The position numbers and the translations under genes are program-made. A stretch of 64,000 nt of DNA, taken from Pseudeuparius sepicola (taxonomy: Eukaryota; Arthropoda; Insecta; Coleoptera; Anthribidae). The notes below the pieces were generated by a model, which saw only the letters and a program-made list of their open reading frames with translations, ran no database searches and was not told where the DNA came from. Below are positions 11,405 to 21,512 of the stretch, in pieces. Location: assembly GCA_963920635.1 (NCBI GenBank), contig OY987302.1:38319500-38383499 (forward strand), read 5' to 3'. The stretch's first letter is position 1. Each line of letters opens with the position of its first letter.

Positions 11405-11960
11405 CTACAGTAGCTGTTCAAAGAGGCCGCCGTTAACTTCGATGCACAAATTCACTCGGTTAACTAAAGAAGTCCGGATACGTGCAAAAAGTCCATGATT
11501 ATTTCGGATTTGAACAGCTGCACCTTCAATTCGTTCACGTAACTGCTGCTCGTTGTCGATTTCCTGCTCGTACACAATCGCCTTCATGAATCCCCAAATA
11601 CAAAAATCCATTGGATTCAAGTCTGGTGATCGCGGCGGCCATGCAATTGGCCCTCCTCTTCCGATCCAACGGTTGGGGCATTGGTCGTCTAAAAGTGCAC
11701 GAACAGGTCTCGCAAAATGGGCTGGTGCACCATCGTGCATAAACCACATGTCATGCAGTACTTGTAGTGGCAAATTATCAAACAAAACATTTGTCAGAAA
11801 ATACAAGTATCGTTCAGCGTTTAAATTTTCCGGTAGAATGTATGGTCCAATTAATCGATCTCCATAAACTCCAGCCCAAACATTGATGGAAAACCGACGT
11901 TGGAAATTAAACCGCCGAACAGCATGTGGGTTCTCATCGGACCAAATATGGCTGTTGTGT
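11405..11960 (-). CDS. DD41D transposase, exon 3 (catalytic core)
   Basis: Encodes the second and third catalytic residues of a Tc1/mariner-superfamily DDE transposase. Visible motifs in order: SHIWSDENPH, INVWAGVYGDRLIGP, MWFMHDGAPAHFA with the second Asp (residue ~245 of the assembled protein), and WPPRSPDLNPMDFCIWGF with the third Asp (~287). Exactly 41 residues separate the two, hence DD41D. The exon begins after a polypyrimidine tract ending TTTTTTTTAG and finishes at a TAG (11405-11407). Joining the three exons gives 353 residues with no stop, a normal length for the family, so the gene may be functional. Subfamily (for example rosa-like) is inference from the spacing. Confidence 0.85.
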
Positions 11961-12096
11961 CTAAAAAAAAAAAAACAAAAATTAGAAATATTCACAATTT
12001 TGGCGAAGGCGTTAGGATTGACATAGCCAATTTTATAATAAATAAAAAAGATAATATGGAGGAGAGAAAGCTATAAGTAAGTAAAAATTTACATAC

Positions 12097-12293
12097 GTGT
12101 TTAAAACCCCAGCACGTGTGAAGCAGCATTCGTCTGTCCAAAGAATGTTGAAAACAAAGTTTGGGTCTTGGGCGATTCGATCATGTAGCCAAGTGCAGTA
12201 GGTCATTCTCACCGGAAAATCATTTGCTTCTAATGCTTGGACCTTTTGTATGTGATAAGGGTGAAGGCCGTTTTCCCTTAGAATCCTCCATGC
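12097..12293 (-). CDS. DD41D transposase, exon 2
   Basis: Continues the transposase frame from exon 1: AWRILRENGLHPYHIQKVQ (end of the second HTH and linker) followed by NILWTDECCFTRAG with the first catalytic Asp (residue ~157). Intron 1 (12294-12415) ends TTTACAG; intron 2 (11961-12096) begins GTATGT after a 2-nt partial codon that is completed by the first base of exon 3. Both joins preserve family-typical sequence across the boundary. Confidence 0.85.
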
Positions 12294-12415
12294 CTGTAAA
12301 TAATTGTATTGTTACATTTTAAATTTTATGTAGGTATTAGGTGCAAGCAAAGACAATCCCATCACATGGGATAGTCTTTGGTAGAAGTCAGTTTTATTGG
12401 TTTTATTTTACTTGC

Positions 12416-12724
12416 CTTGTTCTGAGATATTCCCAATCTCCTTGCAATAGCTGTAGTGCTTATGGAAGGTTGCTCTTCCACCAAATCAAGCACTGACTCA
12501 ACATCGTCCATGTTCATTTGCCCTCCAGGCCCACCCCTTCGAGCTTGCAAAACACCAGTGTTTCGCATACGTTGTACAATGTTCACGAAAGTACGTGGGT
12601 TAGGCATATTTGCCCTGTTAGGAAAACGAATACGGTATTCTGCTGCAGCTCGATGTGCACTTTCATCGCATCTCCCGTACATTATAACCATGTCCGTTAA
12701 CTCGGCGTTCGAATACTCCGGCAT
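12416..12724 (-). CDS. DD41D transposase, exon 1 (DNA-binding)
   Basis: The N-terminal DNA-binding part: MPEYSNAELTDMVIMYGRC begins the first helix-turn-helix, and SISTTAIARRLGISQNK is a second HTH. I place the start at the ATG 12724-12722; an upstream in-frame GTG at 12730 is not needed. The exon must end at AAG (12416) so that the next codons read AWRIL; this makes the donor GCAAGT, a GC-AG intron with otherwise perfect donor consensus. A GT two bases in from it (12411) would break the frame. Confidence 0.8.
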
Positions 12725-12831
12725 TTTCACAAAGACGCTGAACGATTTGCCGCGAAAATCAAGACCAAACTGGGAAATAACGCCATGTTACATTCGCAAA
12801 TGCCCTCCGTCGGCTACTAGCCAAACTTGAA

Positions 12832-13814
12832 AAGGTTTGTTCCAACAGGGCCAATAACCGTGCTCAAGCACGTTCAGCGCATGCGCACTACCCCACTGGC
12901 TGTTCCAACTGAATTATGTACCTACCGACACGGGACGATACACGCACTGTTCCAGCCGATTTATGGATCATTTGTGTATCGTCCTTGTACGATAAAAACG
13001 GTGCCTGGTCTAAAGCAATAACCGCGTGTACTGACATGCGCAGTGTATGGTCGTGTGACAGAGATAAACATTAACCTCATATTTTTGTTTTTACGTAGAT
13101 GGTTTTAAATCGATGGCTGGGATCGTGTTTTTTATTTCTTGTTGGTTTTTGGCTTGTTGGGTAGGGCGGGGAATCGTTGAACAATTTTTCCGTTCCATCT
13201 GAAATTTTCTTTGGGATCATTTGTTCCAACTCGAATTTACGTACCGTCACAGAACTGTACATGAACTAGATGATAACCCTTAAAGAACGCATGCGCTAGT
13301 TTTGCACCGTTCATGTGCGATCCCAAAGAAAATTTCAGATGGAACGGATTGTGAATCAAATCGACCAAATCACGTTTTGTGACCGCACCTAACCTGCGTG
13401 TTTAATATGTGGCTAACCGAATGTTCGGTGGGCTAACCTCACTCTTCACTCTAAAAAATTATTGTTCAACGATTCCTCGCCCTACCCAACAAGCCAAAAA
13501 CCAACAAGAAATAAAAAACACGATCCCAGCCATCGATTTAAAACCATCTACGTAAAAACAAAAATATGAGGTTAATGTTTATCTCTGTCACACGACCATA
13601 CACTGCGCATGTCAGTACACGCGGTTATTGCTTTAGACCAGGCACCGTTTTTATCGTACAAGGACGATACACAAATGATCCATAAATCGGCTGGAACAGT
13701 GCGTGTATCGTCCCGTGTCGGTAGGTACATAATTCAGTTGGAACAGCCAGTGGGGTAGTGCGCATGCGCTGAACGTGCTTGAGCACGGTTATTGGCCCTG
13801 TTGGAACAAACCTT
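12832..13814. repeat. 983-bp foldback inside the DD41D transposon
   Basis: Arms of about 360 bp, 12832-13190 and 13455-13814, are near-perfect inverted copies (outer ends AAGGTTTGTTCCAACAGG and its inverse). The same 60-codon frame is therefore read on both strands. The 265-bp spacer contains a second inverted pair (ATCTGAAATTTTCTTTGGGATC at ~13198-13219 and the inverse at ~13319-13340). It sits about 110 bp upstream of the transposase ATG. It may be a foldback insertion within the transposon or part of the element itself. Confidence 0.85.
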
Positions 13815-14410
13815 GTATGTACAGTTAGTTGCCTAGCTAGGAAGTTATGAAATGACGAACGGGGCAACGCGGAGCAGTCGAAAAAACGTTTCATAGACTC
13901 GACCGGGCCGATACGTCGCTTAATTCATACCGCCGAGGCTTCAGAACAATAAATCCTTTATCTATGCTTCAGAAGAGGTTAGATGGTGGACAAGAATTCA
14001 TCAGAGGAGCTCCGGGGGTATTAAGGGAGACGGCTTGTGGTGTCGCGGTAATGAGCTTTCCGCGAGACTAGGAACCGGTCCGGATACGAGCTAAGGTAAG
14101 GGGAATCTAATAGCGCTGCATCTGTACAGATTCAAATCGATTGTTATTTATGTATTTTTTAAATTTGTTTGAGTAAAAAGGTATTTTCACCGTTCCTAAA
14201 TCAACGGCAACACCGCGGAAAATCACTTCAGCTGTCAGTACCTTCAGAAGCCAAATTGGATGACGTCATTAAAGGCGGGGATTTACAGGGAAAATAGGGG
14301 TCTTTACCCGTTTTTTTAAAGATCGTAAAAAAAATCTAAAAATATTTTTCTATGTTTTCTTAAGCCACCCTGCGCACGTGGTAAAAATTTTTGTACTAAG
14401 TCATAGTTAA
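13815..14410. other. Right noncoding part of the DD41D transposon
   Basis: Between the foldback and the right terminal repeat no coding motif is visible. The segment 13850-14110 is GC-richer than its surroundings and could hold the transposase promoter. Confidence 0.35.
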
Positions 14411-14931
14411 CCCTGTATGTATACAGGGTGTTCTAAATTATGGTGCCAAAGTATTATGACAGGTAGAAAATGTCATTTTGAAAAAAAAGTTTCCTATAAA
14501 CATGGGTCCGAAATGCATGATATGATAAATGTATAGTTTCAAAAACATCTTTATCACAATAACTCCTACAGAAGTTATGCAATTTAAATGAAACTTGGTG
14601 AAGTCCTTTAGTAAATGAAGTGCAACAAGTTTGTGTAAAAACAATTTATTCCCATTGACCAGAGGCGGAGAAGCGGGGTAGCACAATGGGATTTACACTA
14701 ATAACTTTTTTGAGGTTATCTTTTTGGTCTCGTAGGTTCATCATTTTAGTGTATCTTTTTATTTTGCAACAAAAGGGTACCTACTCTTGTTTCATAACGA
14801 TAAAATCAACCGTTTGCATTGAAATCGGTAAAATGTGCCCCAAAACACCTGTTGACTCCAAAATTCGAAAAATAAAACTATCGCCTACCCCATTTAAATG
14901 TCCTACAGATTAATAGTACGTTCAAAATTAA

Positions 14932-15375
14932 CCCTTTCGGGACTGCGGCCGCCTGAGGATCTGTGCCCAGTGGACCGCAGCAGGAAGCGCATGCGTGTAT
15001 GTACGGTTCCGGTCCTTAATTATTGCAAAACAGTCATTACATAACAACAGATCTTTTCACAATATAAGTCATTTTTTGCATGCACCCACATGCAAATGAG
15101 CTTGTGTTCGAATTTATTGATGTATTTAAGTGCACAAATGTTTTTTTTTTTACGAGAAGGACCACCCAACTAGATATCATTACTAGAAAATCAGCCAATG
15201 ACATTAATTGGGGGCATGACCAATGTAAAGTAGGCGGTCCAATGTATCCGTAGTCAACGCGTGTCCGTCCGGTTCCAGTCCTTTCTCATGCCTCCCTGCT
15301 TGCGTTTATAGTCGGTCCCGGTCCCACTGACCCAACTTTTACATGCGTGTTCGTCCGGGTCCGGTCCCGAAAGGG
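14932..15375. mobile_element. piggyBac-type nonautonomous element, TTAA duplication
   Basis: Termini CCCTTTCGGGAC and GTCCCGAAAGGG are exact inverses and are flanked on both sides by TTAA (14928-14931, 15376-15379), the piggyBac target site. Internal CGGTCCCGGTCC-like repeats are present near the right end. It interrupts the foldback element, so it is the younger insertion. A relative sits at 45038-45773. Confidence 0.85.
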
Positions 15376-15564
15376 TTAAGAAAAAATGCCTAATGGATAT
15401 TGAGTAACGCATCATTGGTTTTCCTGAAATATGGATTTCAAAATTTTGTTCAGTTCAGTCCGTTCCATTTTGAAAGCGAACATTTTTTGATATTAGCTTC
15501 ATAGGGAATTTTTTGTCACTTTAACTGGTACAATTATTTTGCAAAATTTGAAAGCAGTAGTTGA

Positions 15565-15705
15565 AATAGTATATTTCATTACAAGTCTGGAAATAAAGAT
15601 TTTTCCGTGCGCGCATGACAAATTCCCATGTGAGGCGCAGCCGAACACGGGAAGTCATGCAAGCACGGAAAAATCTATTTCTGGACGTGTAATGAACGAT
15701 ATTTT
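15565..15705. repeat. Palindrome around AGATTTTTCCGTGC
   Basis: AAATAAAGATTTTTCCGTGC and GCACGGAAAAATCTATTTC form an inverted pair with additional partial pairing (CATGAC/GTCATG) inside. A related word, GCACGGAAAGTTTTTCC, lies at ~16060. Confidence 0.6.
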
Positions 15706-16776
15706 TTATTATACTTCTTTGAAAACGGAAACTTAAAACATTTTATCGGCATATTATAATAAATTTAATTGACAAAAAATAAACAATGCAGACAATATAG
15801 TGTTTGGTATGTATGATGCGTTTCCATGGTTACTCTCAAATTATTTCAAAGGTGCTTTGTTGTAAATTAGTTATTGTCAGATAAGGTGAATAAAACGTCA
15901 AAAATATTACAGAAATGTATCTAAATATTGAAACACTTACGAATTAAAATACAAAATAGGTATATGTTAAATATCAGAGAGCATATAGGGTTTCTTAAAT
16001 TTAGTTTACTTTGCTGTATATTTCTATTTTAAAGCCATATATTCGGTATTTTTATTCAGCGCACGGAAAGTTTTTCCATGCAGTTTCCGTGGGCTAGCCC
16101 GAAAAACCCCATCTTTTATTATTGCTAAAACAGATGAACATAAGGTGTTTTCAAAGAAGTATAATAAAATTTTTATTTTTCTAATTTTGGAGTTAACAGG
16201 TGGTTTGGGGCACATTTTGCCTATTTAAATGCAAACGGTTGATTTTATCGTTATGAAACAAGAGTACTTTTTTGTTGCAAAATAAAAAGATGCATTAAAA
16301 CGATGAACAGGCCAAAAAGATAACCTCAAAAAAGTTATGAGTATAAAAGCCACTGTGCTACCCCGCTCCTCCACCTCTGGTCAATGGGAATAAATTGTTT
16401 TTACACAAAACTATTGCATTTCAGTTACTAAATAACTGCACCAAGTTTCATTTAAATTGAATAACTACTGTAGAAGTTATTGCGATAAAGATGTTTTTCA
16501 AACTATACATTTATCACCCTGTAACTTTCCTATCATGCATTTTCGGACCCATGTTTATAGGAAACTTTTTGTTCAAAATGACATTTTCTATTTGTCATAT
16601 TACGTTGGCACCATAATTTAGAAACACCCGTATAATCCAAGGGGGCGAGTGTCGCCCCCACCCAACGTCAAAAATTTAGATTTTTGATCAGGGTCTATCC
16701 ATAAATAGCATATTCCAAAATAATTTCTACCCCACCTTTTGCAAGGAAAAAAACACCTACTGCCAGGGCCACATAC

Positions 16777-16956
16777 CTTTCCTGTAGTTGCTGACCATAC
16801 TTTTAACGTGTTATCATCAGATCCACTCACTATTCGATTTCCACAAAATTGCAAACACGTAATTACATGGTCATCATGACCCTTCAACATCTTTGGACTT
16901 CGGATTGGTTTACTTCTCCAGTTCATTTCTATAGCTTGTTGTCTAAGGTAGGCAGC
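16777..16956 (-). CDS. ago: Archipelago/FBXW7, exon with first WD40 repeat
   Basis: A 180-nt, phase-0 exon bounded by acceptor ATTATAG and donor GTATGT. It encodes the linker after the F-box (AAYLRQQAIEMNWRSKPIRS) and a complete first WD40 blade: LKGHDDHVITCLQF, GNRIVSGSDDNTLKVW. These phrases are near-invariant in FBXW7 orthologues, so identity is secure. The WD40 propeller of this receptor recognises phosphodegrons in substrates such as cyclin E and Myc (family knowledge). The other seven blades are not visible downstream in this window and are presumably encoded further left. Confidence 0.95.
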
Positions 16957-18057
16957 CTATAATGTCAATAATTTAGATGTGATTAATCAAAACTGCAAAT
17001 GCATCAGACAATATGTAAACAATGAAGTGATATATGAACTAGGTAGATACTGATGATACATTATTGCTTGAAAGGCTTTATATTTTCAAAAGTAACCACA
17101 TCTCTGAAAATGATATACAGTATACAGTGTGTTTCACTTTCGAGTCGAGACAATTCTGTATTTTTCGAAATATGTACTGATTTTCAAAACTTTTTTTTTT
17201 ACCTATAGCACTTGAAGAGCTCTACCTTGAGTTATATATATATTTTTTGAAATAGTCCTATTCAATGGGTTACTGTTATTAAAAGAAGACCCTCCCCAAA
17301 ATCACAAAACCATATTAAGCATTTTTCTAAGATCAAATTGGATAGTGCCATCGAATTGGCCATAGTTCAAAACTCGCGGTACACAATTTCGATACTCTTA
17401 ATTTCGTTCACCAAAAAAGAAAAAAATCATTTATTTAATAAAATTAGGTTGGTACCTAGTTATTAGGCTAGGTGCTAGGTACCTAGGTATCTGTCGAATA
17501 TATTTAGATGATACCGATACAATAATTGTAAAGAAATGTTAAACTGAAATATATTTTTCCAAGGGTTGACAAATAGAATACACTGAAATCTCATTTTTTT
17601 AATTATCATACATTTTTTTAAATAAATGATTTTATCTTAATATTATATTTTTTTACAATACACCCTGTATAAGCTAGGCTGGCTATATTATGTAAACTAA
17701 TACCTTGGAAAAGACTTAAATCAATTCGCTAGAAAAGATCACCAAACTATGCAATTTTTTTTCGAACTTTTGCCCTATTTGGTGAAATAACTTAAGAGTA
17801 TTGAAATTTTGTACAAAGGGTTTTGAACTTTGACCAATTTGATGGCAATATCCAATTTATTCTTAAAAACATTACTAATATGGTATTGTGATTTTTGAGT
17901 GACTTCTTTTAGTAACAGTAGGCCATGGAAGAGCCCAAGTAACATTTTAATATTTTGTCTTGACTGAGTGACCTATTTGCACTTATATTAGACTAAAGTA
18001 AGTAAACTGGTTTAGTGCGAATCGACTTAGGTTGCAGCAAGGAACTAGGGTTTTATA

Positions 18058-18601
18058 CAGGGTGAGTTTTTTTATGATCAGTATGGGGATCTCGGAAACT
18101 AGCGGAGATAGAAGAAAGGTTAAGTGGGGAAAGAATTGCAGTTTTGAGGGCCCAATTTAACGTGCCATAGTTAGCCATGGTGTGAAAAAATCAGGCGTTT
18201 TTAGAGCTTTCCAACAATATAATACTTGATATGGTTATTTAGAAAATAAACGGAAATAACTATGTTTTCCATTTAAAAAAACACTAGTTTGTGTCATATC
18301 TCGAAAATGGCAGCTGTCGTGGAAATTAGGAGATGATAACCACATTGGGAACACAATTCCCTACAACTTGGGTCTTGACACTTTTTATCTAAAATCATAA
18401 ACAATGAAGCTAGATGGATTAGAACAAATCTCTAAAATTTCATTTTTTTTTAATATCTAGTAAGTGATGACTTTTTCAAAAATCCACAAGGCACGTTAAA
18501 TTAAGCCCACAAAACTGCAATTCTTTCCGCATTTAACCTTCCTTCTATCTCAGGTAGTTTCCGAGATCCCCATACTGATCATCAAAAAAAACCTTACCCT
18601 G
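18058..18601. mobile_element. Palindromic MITE, TA target
   Basis: Left end CAGGGTGAGTTTTTTTATGA with GATCAGTATGGGGATCTCGG and inverse right end near CCGAGATCCCCATACTGATC ... CCCTG, with TA on both sides. Arms exceed 150 bp (AATTTAACGTGCC at 18157 and GGCACGTTAAATT at 18491). Partial relatives lie at ~35020-35475 and possibly ~53940-54010. Confidence 0.8.
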
Positions 18602-18604
18602 TAT

Positions 18605-19067
18605 TAGAGCCCTACATGGGCCGTACATTTTTAGGCATGACCCGGCCCGGCCTGAAATATTTTCATACCAAGCCCGACCCTAAAAATAACAACTCAATAA
18701 TAAGCCCAAAAAGCCCGTCAGGCCGGAACTACCCAAAAGAGCTGGCTTTGCGTTCCATATCCGTATCCCATCCCAATAGACTAAATTGTTCGGAAGAAGA
18801 AGAAGCAATAACACTAAAGTTTAGGTTTGCCTTTTAGGTTAATAAACTATTTCAAAAGAAGTTAACATTAATTTTATTTTTTATTTAACAAAAATATAAT
18901 TATTTAGGCCCGATAAGCCCGCCAGGCCCGAAAAGCCCAAGTTATGACAAGGAAAACCCGAAAAGCCCGATAATAAAAATAATATGGCCCGGCCCAGCCC
19001 AAAACTTGCTTTTGGGGCGGGCCGGTCCTAGGCCCAAATAGGAAAGCCCGGCCCATACAGGGTTCTA
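18605..19067. mobile_element. hAT-type MITE with 8-bp target duplication
   Basis: Ends TAGAGCCCTACATGGGCC and the inverse GGCCCATACAGGGTTCTA are flanked by the identical 8-mer CCCTGTAT (18597-18604 and 19068-19075). A TAG start and 8-bp duplication are typical of hAT transposons. The interior is rich in GGCCCG/AAGCCCG words. The duplicated octamer is itself the terminus of the preceding TA-type MITE, so this insertion landed exactly at that element's edge. Confidence 0.85.
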
Positions 19068-19310
19068 CCCTGTATAAGACCTAATCGACTTCTGTTTTAT
19101 CTGCTGAGTGTTGTACAGTGAAGGGTTTGTCAGCCATCTTGAATTTTGACAAATAAGATAATATTAACAATCAATTCCTACTATGTAGGAAATTAAAAAA
19201 AAAACACATAATTTTGTCACAAATATTTAGCTTTTAACATAATTTTTGATTGTTAAAACCAACACGGACTTTTTTATCTAAAATTTACAATCGAGGATGT
19301 CTTAGAACTG

Positions 19311-19578
19311 TTTTTGCGACCCATTAATTTTTTGGACCTATTTTATATACATTTAACAGAAAAATTTCTTTTGTTTATGTTTCCGTGCTTCCTCTTATGC
19401 ATTTTGACCGAGTAGGTAATCTAAAATATTTACTGTATAAACATATTTAACTATTTTTGAGGCCCATTAATTTTTTGGACCGGTATACATTTAACAGAAA
19501 ATCTTCTTTCGTTTATGTTTCCATACTTCCTCTTATGCATTTTGACTGAATCTAAAATATTTACTGTATAAACATAAA
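19311..19578. repeat. Tandem duplication of ~143 bp
   Basis: CCCATTAATTTTTTGGACC at 19320 recurs at 19463, and the following words CATTTAACAGAAAA, CTTCCTCTTATGCATTTTGA and AAAATATTTACTGTATAAAC recur in the same order with small deletions. Confidence 0.8.
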
Positions 19579-19877
19579 TGGTGTAGGAATTGTATTTTTT
19601 GCCTTATTATATGAAATTGAATGCATTACAAGGTAATGTCTAGAGCAAAAGTATTTTTTAATGTTAACTAATCTCCAATAAATTTGCATTGCTTTGTGAA
19701 CAAAATTAATCTACTGTGTGATCAATTAATCTTCTTTCAAAATAGTTTTGAATTTAACTTCAAGGATGTTATAAGTGCTTTTGCCTTTGGCCCAATGGTG
19801 AAAAACTAGTCAGAAATTTGTCATAAGGTTCACCTTTTTTAGCTTGAAGAGTTTATCGAAATCCTCAGGAGCTTGTT

Positions 19878-20250
19878 AACCTATGAATAAAGAACCCCAG
19901 GAAGGAGCAAATTTGGGCTTTACGCTGGACCGGTCCAGTCTCTGCATATGGCGGCATGCCGTTTCCGGTTTACAAAAGTACTTACCGATAGAATGTTATC
20001 CCCCAGATATTTTGTTCTGGTAGTCACGGAATAGCCGCAGGCTGCACAGCTAACCATAATAGATCTCCAAAAAGTACTTATCGCAGAACTACACAAATAT
20101 CTAATAGCACAAACCACCGTGAAAACTGTCAAATATATTTTGAATATTTTGTCAAAATTCTTCTGTCTCCATACAGGGCGATTTCCGTCTCACGTATTTT
20201 ATAATGCCCATAGAGCTTTGGCTCCTTCCTGTGGTTCTTTATTCATTGTT
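19878..20250. mobile_element. MITE with GAATAAAGAACC ends
   Basis: ATGAATAAAGAACCCCAGG at the left pairs with CCTGTGGTTCTTTATTCAT at the right, with pairing continuing inward (GGAGCAAATTTGGGCT against AGCTTTGGCTCC). No coding sequence inside has motifs. Confidence 0.65.
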
Positions 20251-20619
20251 GTTAACCAAGCAAAGTTGTAGGCTATAATCTTGAGGATTAGTTTTATAGC
20301 TAGCTTGAAAACAACAATAAAATTTAAAATGTTACTTAGGAGGACTATTTCAAAAATTATAACCCGAAATGTAGATCTCTTCGAGTACTATAGGTTGAAA
20401 CAAGTTTTCTGAAAATCGACCCATCTTTCGAAAAAAACGGAATTGTCTCTAGTCAAAGTCAAACACACAATAAATTATTTTATTATCAAAATAACAAATG
20501 TAAATGTCATGAGTTACAATATGTCATTGAAAAAGTCCACTTTTCCACCATGTGCAATAAAATAAAACTACCATGGAAGTATTTATTTTTTAATTGGGTT
20601 TTTCACCACCAAACTGATT

Positions 20620-21360
20620 TAAAGACAACTTTTTCAAGTTGCCTCGAAAACACTAACACTAAATGAACGAAACTTTAAACGTGTAACTCAAAAAATAACT
20701 TCAACAAATTTGTTTTCTGAGCTTTCGGAGGATAAATCTTCCTCCTTTCTCAAAGATCATGTCACATCAAAGTGAAGCGACAGATTAATAAATTTCAGGT
20801 TAAAATGTCATGACAACAGAAACAATAGCCTAGCCACCTGCCTGATATTGTACCCTGTGTTTTTTCTAATTATCTATACTAACTTCTCTTTGAATAAGTG
20901 GCAATAATATTTTACTGAATTCCACTGAACATTCAGCAACACAGTTGCCCGTATTTCCTAGAATAAATGCAGATTCTTTAATTTTTCGTCTATTTCCTAC
21001 TTCTTCTTTTAGAATTGGTTTGGAACTATCCCACAATATCCTATGATTGTTATTAAAGGAATGTTCACATATTTTTGACTTCGAAATTTGATTTTGCCTG
21101 ATATAATTTTTATGTTCTTTTAAACGAACGTTAAATGGCCTACAAGTCTCCCCAACATAGAACTTTCCACATTCACAAGGAATTTTATAAATGCAATTTT
21201 TTGAACTTTGTAACTCATTAAATGGTTTTGTTTTAACTAGCATCGATCTTAATGTAAATGGTGCCAGATAAATTGCTTTGAAGGTTTCAGTTGTGCAATA
21301 GTATGTGCAAATATTTGGAGAAAGTGTTCTATAAGTGGTTTTAAGGGGAAGGGGAGAGGG
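20620..21360 (-). pseudogene. Penelope-like element 3' fragment with GIY-YIG domain
   Basis: The minus-strand frame 21243-20866 encodes CIYKIPCECGKFYVGETCRP, FNVRLKEHKNYI, ICEHSFNNNH and IKESAFILG, i.e. a GIY-YIG endonuclease of the Penelope type with its preceding cysteine pair; the first G of GIY is replaced by C. Coding similarity continues upstream to about 21330 but the RT is absent, so this is a 5'-truncated copy, as target-primed retroelements often leave. Below 20860 is noncoding tail. It differs clearly in sequence from the copy at 180-490, so two Penelope lineages are present. Confidence 0.75.
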
Positions 21361-21374
21361 TATTTCATTTAAAA

Positions 21375-21512
21375 GATTTTTTTAGAAAAAAAAAATCAAA
21401 ATCAAATTTTCTGACCCTCTTAAGGTTGGAATAATGTCTCCTGTAAAGTTATTCCAACCTTAAGAGGGTCAAAAAATTTGATTTTGAATTCTTTTCTAAA
21501 AAAAAATCTAAT
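21375..21512. repeat. Short palindromic MITE
   Basis: Arms of about 60 bp (TTTTCTGACCCTCTTAAGG and CCTTAAGAGGGTCAAAAAA) around a 12-bp spacer, with A/T tracts at the outer ends. Confidence 0.75.

Larger units (their letters stand above)
10834..14415 (-). mobile_element. Tc1/mariner-superfamily transposon, DD41D type, possibly complete
   Basis: Terminal inverted repeats of about 36 bp (CAGGGTTAACTATCACTTAG at the left; GTCATAGTTAACCCTG at the right, inverted) are each bordered by TA (10832-10833 and 14416-14417). The 3.58-kb unit carries a minus-strand transposase with two introns (12724-11405) and, upstream of its start, a 983-bp foldback. The repeats differ by one base in the first 33, so insertion is fairly recent or repeats were maintained. 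This is the best candidate in the window for a once-autonomous DNA transposon. Confidence 0.85.
14424..16629. mobile_element. Long-arm foldback transposon with CAGGGTG-type ends
   Basis: The left arm, about 14424-14920, is repeated inverted at about 16140-16629 (landmarks: AATTATGGTGCCAAAGTATT and inverse; GAGGTTATCTTTTTGGTCT and inverse; ATTTATTCCCATTGACCAGA and inverse). Both ends abut TA (14422-14423 and 16630-16631). No transposase is present. A TTAA-type MITE (14932-15375) and a small palindrome (15565-15705) lie in the middle. Part of the arm recurs in the foldback at 26737-28401, making them one family. Confidence 0.85.
17943..20340. mobile_element. Inferred ~2.4-kb composite insertion
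   Basis: This DNA separates two halves of a foldback arm that are contiguous in the related copy near 51540. Its ends carry AGTAACATTTTAA and the inverse TTAAAATGTTACT. Inside are a TA-type MITE, a hAT-type MITE, a 143-bp duplication and another MITE. No transposase is seen. The exact ends and target duplication are uncertain. Confidence 0.45.
17132..20470. mobile_element. Foldback element split by a ~2.4-kb insertion
   Basis: The left arm starts near CAGTGTGTTTCACTTTCGAG and runs to ~17400; the inverted right arm runs 17760-17940 and resumes at ~20340-20470 (ACTATTTCAAAAATTATAAC ... GTCAAAGTCAAACACACA). The right arm is therefore interrupted by a separate insertion. A related unit at 50268-51655 shows the uninterrupted arm. 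TA-type ends are inferred from the family. Confidence 0.7.

Noticed and set aside
11553..11867. Plus-strand frame opposite the transposase exon
   Set aside because: It is the antisense shadow of the conserved catalytic exon.
12456..12830. 124-codon plus-strand frame
   Set aside because: Antisense of transposase exon 1; motifs make sense only on the minus strand.
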